A DNA stretch of 7,754 nucleotides. Source: an uncultured Phycisphaerales bacterium (GTDB lineage Bacteria; Planctomycetota; Phycisphaerae; Phycisphaerales; UBA1924). The notes beneath the pieces were generated by a model, which was given only the letters and a program-made list of their open reading frames with translations, made no database searches and had not been told where the DNA came from. The stretch lies in contig CALMQD010000442.1 of the NCBI GenBank assembly GCA_937871415.1, positions 1 through 7,754 of the forward strand. The letters run 5' to 3'. How positions within the stretch are numbered: the first letter of the stretch is position 1; each line of letters opens with the position of its first letter. A program made the position numbers and the translations under genes. This document shows, piece after piece, positions 1 through 6,611 of this stretch.

Positions 1-94
1 CGAGGATCACGAAGCCGAGCATGCCCAACGGCCCCGCGGCGCGGCGCCGCTGGTTTGGGCCGACGTTCGGCGAAGTGCGGGCGTCGCTGGGCAT
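1..94 (-). CDS. Start of an unidentified gene, probably membrane protein (cut by the window edge)
   Basis: An ATG at 92-94 opens a minus-strand frame that stays open to the left edge, giving only the first 31 residues. The visible start is polar and basic (begins MPSDARTSPN, then a QRRR cluster) and turns hydrophobic at the edge (GPLGMLGFVIL), as in a cytoplasmic N-terminus leading into a first membrane helix. Nearly all third codon positions are G or C. No Shine-Dalgarno sequence sits before the ATG, but a TAAACT box ends 7 bases upstream, which would suit a leaderless transcript. The gene follows the 149-residue membrane protein gene after a 63-base gap. The competing reading is the 3' end of a plus-strand gene (3-137). 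I prefer the minus strand because bases 95-137, read on the plus strand, contain TTA and several A/T-ending codons. The function cannot be told from 31 residues. Confidence 0.45.
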   Translation of the reverse strand, partial: MPSDARTSPNVGPNQRRRAAGPLGMLGFVIL

Positions 95-107
95 GGCGGC
101 GAGTTTA
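95..107 (-). promoter_or_regulatory. Possible -10 box of a leaderless promoter
   Basis: On the minus strand TAAACT (102-107) is followed by 7 bases and then the ATG at 94. It fits the TANNNT form seen at leaderless starts in several GC-rich bacteria, and would put transcription start at or next to the A of the ATG. There is no convincing -35 element at 17 bases spacing and no Shine-Dalgarno sequence. Short AT-rich hexamers also occur by chance, so this is a weak call. Confidence 0.3.
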
Positions 108-157
108 CATCCCCTGCGGCTGTACCGAGCGGGCTGAGCGAGGATTCCCAGGGGGCG

Positions 158-607
158 TCACACCGCGTTGCCGTCCCGCAACGACTCCATCATCGCGGGA
201 ATGACGATCCAGTTACTCACGAAGAACCCGCCGCCGACGCCGAGGAGCCAGAGGAAGCAGAGCAGGAGGATCGCCACGCCGCCGGCGCGCGAAGCGCGGC
301 CGGTCGCGTAGGTGATTGCGCCGATGACCAGGGCCAACACCACTGCCACCGTCACGCCCAGAGGCGATCCGGCGAACTTGCCCAGGTCCAGCAGCACACG
401 GGTGAAAGCGGGCAGTCTCAAGCCGAAGTCGCGGTACATTTCCGCGTAGTGCGGCGTGAGAAGCCCCACAACCAGGAGCGGGAAGGCGACCATGGACATT
501 GCCCCGCAGCCCGCGACCAACGGGAACACGGAGCCGGGCTTGCCGGCGTTTCCCGCCGGTGAAGGGAGCATCGCGGCGCTATTGGGTGAGAGGCTCACCT
601 GTGACAT
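158..607 (-). CDS. Small three-helix membrane protein, function unknown, last gene of the flotillin operon
   Basis: Encodes 149 residues. The start is well supported: AAGGAGA (613-619) lies 5 bases before the ATG at 605-607. The N-terminus (about residues 1-27) is polar and rich in Ser, Pro and Gly. Three hydrophobic segments follow at about 28-51, 82-103 and 107-131, ending in a short polar tail. Between helices 1 and 2 is a compact segment, MYRDFGLRLPAFTRVLLDLG (58-77). It resembles the 'dFG..LP..T..l...S.f' stretch that leads into a membrane helix in GspF/PilC type II secretion and pilus inner-membrane proteins. The rest of a GspF domain is missing, so this is at most a local resemblance. 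The gene lies 35 bases after the flotillin stop on the same strand, so co-transcription is likely. It could be an accessory membrane partner of the flotillin, but nothing in the sequence proves this. Confidence 0.8.
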   Translation of the reverse strand: MSQVSLSPNSAAMLPSPAGNAGKPGSVFPLVAGCGAMSMVAFPLLVVGLLTPHYAEMYRDFGLRLPAFTRVLLDLGKFAGSPLGVTVAVVLALVIGAITYATGRASRAGGVAILLLCFLWLLGVGGGFFVSNWIVIPAMMESLRDGNAV

Positions 608-642
608 GACCGTCTCCTTACGAAACCCACGACGTCAAAAGA

Positions 643-2376
643 CTACTTGCGTTTCGGCGCTTTGCCATCATCGTCCAGATCGATCACCGAGCCGTCGTGG
701 TTCTGATCGACCTTGCCGAGGGCGGCGGGGAGTTCGATGCCGGCCTGCTGGGCGAGTTCGTGGAGGCGCGGGAGGGCGCCGACGAGGCCGCTGAGCCATT
801 CGGCGGTGGTATTCCTGCCCCCCCCACCGCCAAGGATGGACGAGTGGCCGTTGGACGCGCCACCCCCACCGCCACCGCCCGAGCCGCCGGAGTCCCAGAC
901 GGTGATCTTGTCGATCTTGAGGTTCTGGATGGCCTTGACCTGCTGCTCGACGAGTTTGGGGAGTTGCTCGATGAGGAGGAGGGTGGGGCCGACCTGCGGG
1001 TTGCTGCCGCAGGCCTCGATGAGGCGGCGGTAACCCTCGGCCTTGGCTTCGAGGACTTTCTGGACACCGGCGGCCTCGGCTTCGAAGCGCGCGAGCGTGG
1101 CGTCGGCCTCGCCCTGGGCCTCGATGCGGCGCTTCTCGGCCTCGGCGCCCGCGGCGATCTCGATGCGCTTCTTCTCGACCTCCTGCGGCGCGAGTTGCTC
1201 CTTGGCGAGGCGCGCCAGTTCCTGCTCGCGCTGGGCGAGCAGGACCGCCTCGGTCGCCTTGGCGGATGCGACGTCGGACCGTCGGCGCGTGTCGGCCTTG
1301 ATTTCGGCGAGTTTCGCGTCGGACTCGGCGACGAGCGCGGACGAGGTGTTCTCGCCGGTGCGGGCGGAGGCCTCGGCCTCGGCGACGCGGATGCGCTGCT
1401 CCTGCTCGAAGCGTTTCTTCTGCGCGACGGCCTCGGCCTCGCGCTGGGCGGTGGTGACCTCGATGTCGCGCTTGGACTGGACCTCGCCCGTGATGGCCGT
1501 GGCCTCGAGGGCCGCGAGCGCGACGCGCTTGGTCTGCTCGGCCTTCTTCTGGCCCTCGGCGGCCTGGGCGGCCTCGTTGGCGACCTGGACGGTGCGCTGG
1601 CGGACGGCGGCGGCCTCGCCGATGGCGCCGTCGCGCTCCTGCTCGGCGACCTCGACCTTGGCGCGGTTGATGGCCTCGGCGGCGGCGCGCTTGCCGATGG
1701 CCTGGATGTAGCCGCTCTCGTCGGTGATGTCGCGGACGTTCACGTTGATGAGATCGAGGCCGATCTTGTTGATCTCCTTGGCGACGTTCTCGTTGATGAG
1801 GGCCATGAACTTCTCGCGGTCCTTGTTGATCTCCTCGATCGTGAGGGTCGCGATGACGAGGCGCAGCTGGCCGAGGATGATGTCCTGCGCCAGTTCGCGG
1901 ATCTGCTGGCCCTGGAGGGGCAGGAGTCGCTCGGCGGCGTTGTTCATGAGCACCGGGTCGGTGGAGATGGCGACGGTGAAGGTGCTGGGGACGTTCACGC
2001 GGATGTTGTTGAGCGAGAGCGCGCCCTCGAGCGGGATGTCGATGACGAGGGGCTCGAGGCTCATGTAGGCGTAGTCCTGGATGAGCGGCCAGACGATGGT
2101 GCCGCCGCCGTGCAGGCACTTGGCGGCCTTGCCGCTGCCGACGCGTCCGTAGATGACGAGGATGCGGTTGCTGGGGCAGCGCTTGTAGCGTGTGGCGGCC
2201 CAGTAGACGACGACGAGGAAGACCAGGCAGACGGCGCCGATGAGCCCGAGGTAGATGAAACTCGAGGCCCCCCCACCGCCGCCGGGGCCGTTCTGCGCGA
2301 GCGTGAGCGCCGGCCCGCCGGTACTGCTCAGGAGTCCCCCGCTGAGGTTGTTGAGTGCGCTGGTGATGCTGGTCAT
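643..2376 (-). CDS. Flotillin-family protein (SPFH domain, YqiK/FloT-like)
   Basis: A 577-residue membrane-scaffold protein of the flotillin type. Such proteins oligomerise at the inner membrane and organise membrane microdomains. GAGGGAG (2383-2389) lies 6 bases before the ATG, which supports the start. Residues 1-39 are polar and Gly-rich, 40-60 form one membrane helix, and about 66-240 form the SPFH/band-7 domain (for example the LGQLRLVIATLTIEEINKDR segment, 168-187). About 230-450 is a long Ala/Glu/Arg-rich coiled coil typical of flotillins. Then come a conserved-type end (PTLLLIEQLPKLVEQQVKAI, 464-483), a Gly-rich linker (497-520) and an amphipathic segment (about 525-553). This order matches E. 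coli YqiK, which is of similar length. The last residues are unusual: DQNHDGSVIDLD (557-568) reads as a calcium-binding EF-hand-like loop. The coding strand has runs of 7 G (2268-2274) and 8 G (818-825) in the two Gly linkers. The gene lies 132 bases after the NfeD-like gene. Family assignment is secure; the cellular role is inferred from homologues. Confidence 0.95.
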   Translation of the reverse strand: MTSITSALNNLSGGLLSSTGGPALTLAQNGPGGGGGASSFIYLGLIGAVCLVFLVVVYWAATRYKRCPSNRILVIYGRVGSGKAAKCLHGGGTIVWPLIQDYAYMSLEPLVIDIPLEGALSLNNIRVNVPSTFTVAISTDPVLMNNAAERLLPLQGQQIRELAQDIILGQLRLVIATLTIEEINKDREKFMALINENVAKEINKIGLDLINVNVRDITDESGYIQAIGKRAAAEAINRAKVEVAEQERDGAIGEAAAVRQRTVQVANEAAQAAEGQKKAEQTKRVALAALEATAITGEVQSKRDIEVTTAQREAEAVAQKKRFEQEQRIRVAEAEASARTGENTSSALVAESDAKLAEIKADTRRRSDVASAKATEAVLLAQREQELARLAKEQLAPQEVEKKRIEIAAGAEAEKRRIEAQGEADATLARFEAEAAGVQKVLEAKAEGYRRLIEACGSNPQVGPTLLLIEQLPKLVEQQVKAIQNLKIDKITVWDSGGSGGGGGGGASNGHSSILGGGGGRNTTAEWLSGLVGALPRLHELAQQAGIELPAALGKVDQNHDGSVIDLDDDGKAPKRK

Positions 2377-2508
2377 CGGCTGCTCCCTCTTCGTTCTTCG
2401 TTGCTGACTTTGTTGCGTGCGTGCGGGTCAAAGTGTCCGTGGACCCGGCGGCGCCGCCCGGAAGATACCCGGTCGGCGAGGCGGTGTGCGGCTGTCCGCG
2501 ATGCTCGG

Positions 2509-3084
2509 CTAGGCCCGTGCCACGCTGAGCGAGTTGTCGTCGTTGATCGCCAGCACCAGCACGGGCGTGCCGGTGGCGAGGTCTTCGCCCTGGGTCGCGG
2601 CGTGGAAGGACCGCTGGCGCCCGTCGAGCACGAGCGTGACGCGCCCGTGACCCTTGGCCGAGCCGGGGACGAGGACCTCGACGCGCCCCTGTTGGCCGAC
2701 GCAGCGTGTCGCCTCGATGTTGCCGGAGGACTGGAGGCTGTAGACGGCCTTGAGGAGGAGCGCGAGCATCCAGGTCATGCCGACGCCGCCGGCGACGCCG
2801 GCGACGATCGAGCCGGGGATCGAGAACCCCGAGCCGCGGTAGGCGGCGAGCCCGGCCCATCCGAAGCCCATGGCGAAGGCGGCGGCGGCCTGGATGGAGA
2901 AGATCTTGAAGCCGTCGGAGGGATCGCCGTGCGCCTCGAAGCCGCCGGCGGAGGAATCGTCACCGAAGTCCAGGTGAGCGCCGCCGACCATCATGAGGAC
3001 GAGGCGGAGCAGGAAGATGAGGGTGCCCAGCAGGGCCGGGAAGCCGAACCAAGCCGCGGGGCCATCGAAGAACACGTCGAGCAC
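2509..3084 (-). CDS. NfeD/YqiJ-like membrane protein with C-terminal OB-fold, flotillin partner
   Basis: Encodes 191 residues starting at GTG (3082-3084), preceded by a strong GGGGGAGG (3092-3099) at 7 bases spacing. Hydrophobic segments lie at about 13-34, 60-82 and 90-116. An acidic Gly-rich loop (about 36-58) separates the first two. The soluble tail (about 122-190) alternates beta-strand-like segments with turns, for example QQGRVEVLVPG (131-141) and GRVTLVLDGRQRSF (147-160). This is the pattern of the small OB-fold of NfeD and YqiJ proteins. In many bacteria such a protein is encoded directly before a flotillin or stomatin and works with it (yuaF-floT in Bacillus, yqiJ-yqiK in E. coli). 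Here the same order is kept. The ClpP-like protease domain of long NfeD proteins is absent from this gene, but ClpP-like proteins are encoded further upstream in the window. The family call rests on layout, context and the tail pattern, not on a computed match. Confidence 0.85.
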   Translation of the reverse strand: MLDVFFDGPAAWFGFPALLGTLIFLLRLVLMMVGGAHLDFGDDSSAGGFEAHGDPSDGFKIFSIQAAAAFAMGFGWAGLAAYRGSGFSIPGSIVAGVAGGVGMTWMLALLLKAVYSLQSSGNIEATRCVGQQGRVEVLVPGSAKGHGRVTLVLDGRQRSFHAATQGEDLATGTPVLVLAINDDNSLSVARA

Positions 3085-3287
3085 GGGAGAACCTCCCCCG
3101 CCGGAGCCGACGTGTTCCTGGTCGGGTCACCGAGCGGTCCCACACGCCCGCATTGCTCGGAAAGCGGACGGGCGGGTTTCATGAATGCAACCCCCACCCT
3201 TGGACTGCGTGCCGCGCGGGGCCTTGCGGTTCCGCGCCGGCGGCGAACAGGGCACGCCGAGACGGGTCTGCCGAGCGCAGACGTGAG

Positions 3288-3293
3288 ATGATA
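3288..3293 (-). promoter_or_regulatory. Candidate -10 box for the NfeD-flotillin operon
   Basis: TATCAT on the minus strand matches the sigma-70 consensus TATAAT at five of six positions and stands in a locally AT-richer patch of an otherwise GC-rich gap. No good -35 hexamer is found 16-18 bases upstream; that stretch is mostly G and C. If used, the leader to the GTG at 3084 would be about 200 bases. This is a weak call. Confidence 0.3.
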
Positions 3294-3319
3294 TGAGGCG
3301 CGGCGGGCGGGGCCCATGC

Positions 3320-3356
3320 GGGAACTGTTGTCCTAACGCGGCAACAAGGAGTTCCC
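3320..3356 (-). other. Inverted repeat downstream of the M3 peptidase gene (possible RNA hairpin)
   Basis: GGGAACT (3320-3326) and AGTTCCC (3350-3356) are perfect complements. Just inside them, GTTG (3327-3330) can pair with CAAC (3342-3345), leaving a 4-base bulge and an 11-base loop. The hairpin begins about 50 bases after the peptidase stop codon. No T-run follows in the minus direction, so it is not a standard intrinsic terminator; it could protect a 3' end, or form part of a switch with the arm at 3366-3371. Confidence 0.4.
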
Positions 3357-3407
3357 TGCAACGCGGGGAACGCAAACCGGACGGGTTGGGCGGGAGTGCG
3401 CGCGGCC

Positions 3408-5219
3408 TCAGTCGGCGAGGCGTTCGAGTTCGTGTTCGACGGCGTGGGCGACGGCGGCGACGGTGGCGTCGCCGAAATCCAGGCGGATTCCGGCCGCGGC
3501 GAAGAGGTCGGGGAGGGGCTTGCTGCCGCCGAGCCGGAGTGCGTGGATATAGGCGTCGATGACGGGCTTCTCGCCCTCGGTCTTGGCGCGGAGCCAGAGT
3601 TGGAGTGCGCCGAGCTGGGCGATGCCGTACTCGATGTAGTAGAAGGGGTGAGAGAAGAGGTGGCCGAGGCGCTGCCAGAGGCAGCGGCGGGCGTCCTCGA
3701 AACCGGCCCAACTCACGGCGTGGCCGAAGCGCTGGTCGAGTTCGATCCAGAAGTCGTCGCGCTGGGCGCGGGTGTGCGTGGGGCGGCGATAGATCCAGTG
3801 CTGGAACGAGTCGATCGTGGCGATCCACGCGAGGATGAAGAGGGAGTCTTCGAGGTGTTCGCGCTGGGCGCGGCGCAGGTCCTCCGGGTTGTGATAGAAC
3901 CGGGGCGCGCTCACGCTGCCGTTCCCGGCGCCGGCCCCTCCCCAGTGGGCCATGGTCAGGTGCTCCATGGACATGCTGGCGACCTCGGCGAACTCGATGG
4001 GGCTCTCGCGGTAGTCGAGGAGCCACTCGGGCCCGGCGAGCATGGAATGGAAGGCGTGGCCCGCCTCGTGGACCATGGTCATCGCGTCGCGGTGGACGCC
4101 GGCGCTGTTCATGAAGATGAACGGGCGGCGCGAGCGGTCGCGGACGTACATGTATCCGCCGGGGCGCTTGCCCTTGCGGGAGTCGAGGTCGAGGTTGTCG
4201 GTGACGAAGCCGCGCGCGGGGTCGACGGCGTCGCCGGACGGGGCGTCGGGCCCCATGAGGCGCAGGAGCGTGCCGAGGCGTTCGTCGAGCGCGTGCATGA
4301 CGTTGACGCTCTTCTCGAAGAGCTCGCGCCCGCCGTGGAACGGGGCGAGGCCCGGGCGGCCCTTGGGGTCGACGGCGAGGTCCCACGGCCGGAGCGTGTC
4401 GACGGCGAGGGCGCGCCGGCGGCGTTCATCGGCGCGGCGCATGATGGGGACGACGTGGCGCTCGACGGCGTCGGCGAAGACCGAGCAGTCGTGCGGCGTG
4501 TAGTCGAAGCGGCGCTTTTCCTTGAAGGCGAACTCGACGTAGGTCGGGCTTCCGGCGTTGCGGGCGGTCTGGTCGCGGAGCGCGATCATCCGGTCGTAGA
4601 TGTCGTCGAGGGCGGCGCGGTCCTGCAGGCGCCGGCGCGTGGTGAGCGTCCAGGTCTCCTCGCGCACGGCGCGCTCGGGACGCATCTGGTAGACGGCCAT
4701 CTGCACGAGCGTTCGCTCCTGACCTTCGTACTGCACGGTCTGGGCGCCGACGATCTTCGAGTGTTCCAGCCCGAGTTTGCCGAGCTCGACGGCGATGGGC
4801 ACGTTCTCGGGGCGGAAGAGATCGACGGCGACTTTCTTGGAGCGGAGCAGGACCCCGAAGCGGTCCTCGGGGAGCGGGATCCTCGCCGCGAGGTCGACGA
4901 ACTTACGGTCGAGTTCGAAGGAGATTTCTTCGAGGCGCGGCGCAACGTTTTCGAGGTAGGCGGTGTAGGCGTCGCCGATGGCCTTGCTCTCGGTGTCGCA
5001 GGTCATGGCGATGTAGAGGTCGGCGCGGCTCTGCGAGCACGCGGCCTCGAGTTCCGAACGGTCCAGGAGCCACTGCTCGAAGGCGGGCCGGTCGTCGACC
5101 CGACGCCCGGCGAGTTCGCGGAAGAAAGGCTCGACTACGTCCCAGCGGGTTGCATCGAGGGACGGCGGGATGCAGGTCTGGACCTTCGGGATCTCGATCG
5201 GCGGGAGCGTGGTGGTCAT
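3408..5219 (-). CDS. M3-family zinc oligoendopeptidase (PepF/thimet-like)
   Basis: A 603-residue metallopeptidase that should cut short peptides in the cytoplasm; there is no signal peptide or membrane helix. The zinc site is complete: HEAGH at 384-388 gives two histidine ligands and the catalytic Glu385. Glu412 in EFAEVAS (409-415) lies 24 residues after the second histidine, the M3 position for the third ligand. Near the C-terminus, FYYIEYGIAQLGA (526-538) matches the conserved Tyr-rich segment that lines the M3 substrate channel. Upstream, FKEKRRFDYTP and the GGYMYVRDRSRRPFIFMN stretch before HEAGH are also typical. Length fits the oligoendopeptidase branch. I chose the ATG at 5217-5219 because the protein then begins as M3B proteins do; the open frame runs further upstream, but through the terminator of the preceding gene. 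There is no Shine-Dalgarno sequence. The gene is separated from both neighbours by signals, so it is probably its own transcription unit. Confidence 0.95.
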   Translation of the reverse strand: MTTTLPPIEIPKVQTCIPPSLDATRWDVVEPFFRELAGRRVDDRPAFEQWLLDRSELEAACSQSRADLYIAMTCDTESKAIGDAYTAYLENVAPRLEEISFELDRKFVDLAARIPLPEDRFGVLLRSKKVAVDLFRPENVPIAVELGKLGLEHSKIVGAQTVQYEGQERTLVQMAVYQMRPERAVREETWTLTTRRRLQDRAALDDIYDRMIALRDQTARNAGSPTYVEFAFKEKRRFDYTPHDCSVFADAVERHVVPIMRRADERRRRALAVDTLRPWDLAVDPKGRPGLAPFHGGRELFEKSVNVMHALDERLGTLLRLMGPDAPSGDAVDPARGFVTDNLDLDSRKGKRPGGYMYVRDRSRRPFIFMNSAGVHRDAMTMVHEAGHAFHSMLAGPEWLLDYRESPIEFAEVASMSMEHLTMAHWGGAGAGNGSVSAPRFYHNPEDLRRAQREHLEDSLFILAWIATIDSFQHWIYRRPTHTRAQRDDFWIELDQRFGHAVSWAGFEDARRCLWQRLGHLFSHPFYYIEYGIAQLGALQLWLRAKTEGEKPVIDAYIHALRLGGSKPLPDLFAAAGIRLDFGDATVAAVAHAVEHELERLAD

Positions 5220-5232
5220 GAGCGACTTTATG
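5220..5232 (-). promoter_or_regulatory. Possible -10 box placing transcription start at the peptidase ATG
   Basis: On the minus strand CATAAA (5227-5232) lies 7 bases before the ATG at 5219; the overlapping TAAAGT (5225-5230) lies 5 bases before it. Only about 40 bases separate the ATG from the terminator of the preceding gene, so a promoter must lie within that space or inside the terminator region if the gene is to be expressed independently. No Shine-Dalgarno sequence is seen, which agrees with a leaderless mRNA. No clear -35 element. Confidence 0.35.
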
Positions 5233-5256
5233 CGGCGGGGGAGCGGGCGCGGACGG

Positions 5257-5288
5257 AAAGAAAACAGGCCGGCGCGGGGCCGGCCTGT
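5257..5288 (-). terminator. Intrinsic terminator of the left ClpP-like gene
   Basis: ACAGGCCGGC (5264-5273) and GCCGGCCTGT (5279-5288) form a perfect 10-base-pair stem with a 5-base loop. Read on the minus strand the stem is followed by TTTCTTT (5263-5257). It lies about 30 bases after the stop codon at 5318-5320. This is the clearest transcription stop in the window, and it separates the ClpP-like genes from the peptidase gene. Confidence 0.85.
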
Positions 5289-5317
5289 GGGCGGGGATGC
5301 GGGGGTTTCCGCGGGGC

Positions 5318-6595
5318 TCAGCAGGCGAGCTTGCGGAGTTCTTCGTCGCGCTGGCGGAACCAGTCCTCGTCGACGCCGCGCATGAGGCCGAAGTTGGGGT
5401 TCACGTTCGTGAGACGGCGCATCTCGCTGAGGTAGCGCCGGGCGATGGCGATCTGCGAGCCGCGGGCCTTGCAGTCCTGGATCTGGGCCGCGAGGTTGTA
5501 GGCGATGGCGAACTTCTCGTAGGCGTTCTGGAAGGTCTTCTCGCTCTTGTCGCACTCGCGCATGTTCTGGTCGACGTAGTCCGTGGCGTCCTGGGCCACC
5601 CACTCGACCTCGTTGAGACCCATGGCCTTGGCGAGTTCTTCCTTGGTCGCGGCGATGCCGGCGGCGAACTTGTATCGCAGCGCGTCCTTGGCGTTGAACG
5701 TCAGGATGGTGTGGGGCTGGTTGACCAGGTACTGGCCCGAGGTGTCCTGGAACCACGTGACCTCACCGGTCACGGGGTCGATGTTGCAGCTCAGGGGCTC
5801 CTGGATCTGCATGGAGCGCATGATCTTGGGGTCGCGCTTGCCCAGCGCCGAGGCGTGCTCCATCATGATGAGCATCTCCTCGAGGTCGACGCCCTCGACG
5901 TTCTGGAGGTTGCCGTACCAGCCGGTGCACGCGCCCAGGTTGCCCTCGGGGAGGAAGTAGATCTCCTCGATGACGTAGGGGCTCATGGCGGCGGCGGAGA
6001 TGGCGGACTCGATCCACGCGACGGTGCGGAACTTGGGCTTGTAGACCTTCTCGAAGAGTTCCTGGAACTTGGGGACTTCGAGGCCCAGGCCGCCGCCCGA
6101 GTTGACGCGGATGACGACGACGTCGACCTTCGCCTTCTCGAGCTTGGGGACGACGTCGGCGAAGGCCTTGACGGAGATCTCCAGGCCGACGGTGTTGCCG
6201 ATCTTGTCCTGCCAGCTCGAGGGGGGACCGAAGTTCAGGATGGCGACGCGGGTCGCGCCCGAGTGCGCGGGCTTGCTCTCGCCGGCCTTGGCGTCGCCGG
6301 CGACGGCGGGGTCCTTCTTGTCCTTGGCGTCGTCGGCGCTCTTGGGGTCCTTGGCGGCGCCGTCGCGCTCGATCGTCTTGATGTCGCTGGTGGCGACGAG
6401 TTTTTCCTGTTCGATCGAGCCGATCTTGATCTTGATGAACAGGAAGCCCTCGCCCTCGCGGGTGATCTTGCCCTCGAGGACGGTGCCGTCCTTGAGCGTG
6501 ACTTTGTCGGCGGCGAAGGAGGCGGAGGGCGTCGCGAAGACGACGGCCATCGCGATCACCGCGGCGGCAAGAACACTGGAAATTCGTTTCAGCAT
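5318..6595 (-). CDS. Exported ClpP-class (NfeD N-domain/SppA-like) serine protease-like protein, left paralogue
   Basis: Encodes 425 residues. Residues 1-28 form a signal peptide (MLKR start, hydrophobic core, small residues before the cut near SASFA), so the protein is exported. Residues 30-78 are a beta-rich module opening with DKVTLKDGTVLEGKI. A Lys/Asp/Ala-rich linker (80-113) follows. Residues about 115-330 have the ClpP/crotonase-like layout of NfeD N-domains: VDVVVIRVNSGGG (157-169, oxyanion region), then AISAAAMSPYVIEEIYFLPE (198-217). Ser200 stands at the usual nucleophile position, followed by the EIY..P.G..GA pattern. GKRDPKIM (252-259) supplies Lys253 or Lys257 as a possible general base. 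ILTFNAKDALRYKFAAGIAA (297-316) resembles the 'lTa.eA...g..dgia' end of this fold. The tail (about 335-425) is helical, unrecognised, and ends in Cys. Proteolytic activity is inferred, and loss of activity is possible. The right neighbour is a close paralogue. Confidence 0.88.
   Translation of the reverse strand: MLKRISSVLAAAVIAMAVVFATPSASFAADKVTLKDGTVLEGKITREGEGFLFIKIKIGSIEQEKLVATSDIKTIERDGAAKDPKSADDAKDKKDPAVAGDAKAGESKPAHSGATRVAILNFGPPSSWQDKIGNTVGLEISVKAFADVVPKLEKAKVDVVVIRVNSGGGLGLEVPKFQELFEKVYKPKFRTVAWIESAISAAAMSPYVIEEIYFLPEGNLGACTGWYGNLQNVEGVDLEEMLIMMEHASALGKRDPKIMRSMQIQEPLSCNIDPVTGEVTWFQDTSGQYLVNQPHTILTFNAKDALRYKFAAGIAATKEELAKAMGLNEVEWVAQDATDYVDQNMRECDKSEKTFQNAYEKFAIAYNLAAQIQDCKARGSQIAIARRYLSEMRRLTNVNPNFGLMRGVDEDWFRQRDEELRKLAC
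6204..6258. repeat. 55-base perfect repeat shared by the tandem ClpP-like genes (left copy; right copy at 7700-7754)
   Basis: Bases 6204-6258 are identical to 7700-7754, including all silent positions. The match is cut by the window edge, so it may be longer. It codes for ATRVAILNFGPPSSWQDK. A further identical run of about 36 bases covers the VDVVVIR region (around 6108-6143 in the left copy). The repeat is part of a wider duplication of about 940 bases (5318-6258 against 6820-7754). Confidence 0.9.
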
Positions 6596-6603
6596 GGGTC
6601 GGG

Positions 6604-6611
6604 TCACCTTT
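6604..6611 (-). promoter_or_regulatory. Ribosome binding site that decides the start of the left ClpP-like gene
   Basis: AAAGGTGA on the minus strand lies 8 bases before the ATG at 6593-6595. An in-frame GTG at 6605-6607 overlaps this site and so cannot be served by it. The ATG start also gives a more standard signal peptide. Confidence 0.65.

Larger units (their letters stand above)
3085..3407. other. 323-base gap: 3' region of the peptidase gene and leader of the NfeD-flotillin operon
   Basis: I see no gene here. Short frames are present (for example a minus-strand one from an ATG near 3182 running into the NfeD-like gene), but they lack even codon bias and family features. The stretch holds a group of complementary arms at 3320-3371, a -10-like box at 3288-3293 and the ribosome binding site of the NfeD-like gene at 3092-3099. 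A promoter for the operon most likely lies in it, because the peptidase and the NfeD-like gene have no obvious functional link. Confidence 0.6.

Noticed and set aside
3..137. End of a plus-strand gene with a stop at 135-137
   Set aside because: Possible, but 95-137 contains TTA and several A/T-ending codons, and the minus-strand reading from 94 gives a plausible membrane-protein start in line with all neighbours.
2447..2458. 12-base GC palindrome between the NfeD-like and flotillin genes
   Set aside because: No loop and no T-run; expected by chance in DNA of this composition, and not enough to call a terminator inside the operon.
668..2860. 730-codon minus-strand frame overlapping flotillin and the NfeD-like gene
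   Set aside because: Arg/Pro/His-rich translation typical of an out-of-frame reading of GC-rich DNA.
697..3291. Very long plus-strand open frame opposite the NfeD-like and flotillin genes
   Set aside because: It mirrors the codon structure of the minus-strand genes, has a low-complexity Gly/Leu/Asp/Val/Ala composition and spans two real genes and their gap; a shadow frame of GC-rich coding DNA.
3396..5435. Long plus-strand open frame opposite the M3 peptidase
   Set aside because: Same kind of shadow; the minus strand carries a complete M3 zinc site.
6596..6607. GTG at 6605-6607 as start of the left ClpP-like gene
   Set aside because: It overlaps the ribosome binding site AAAGGTGA, which is well placed for the ATG at 6595.
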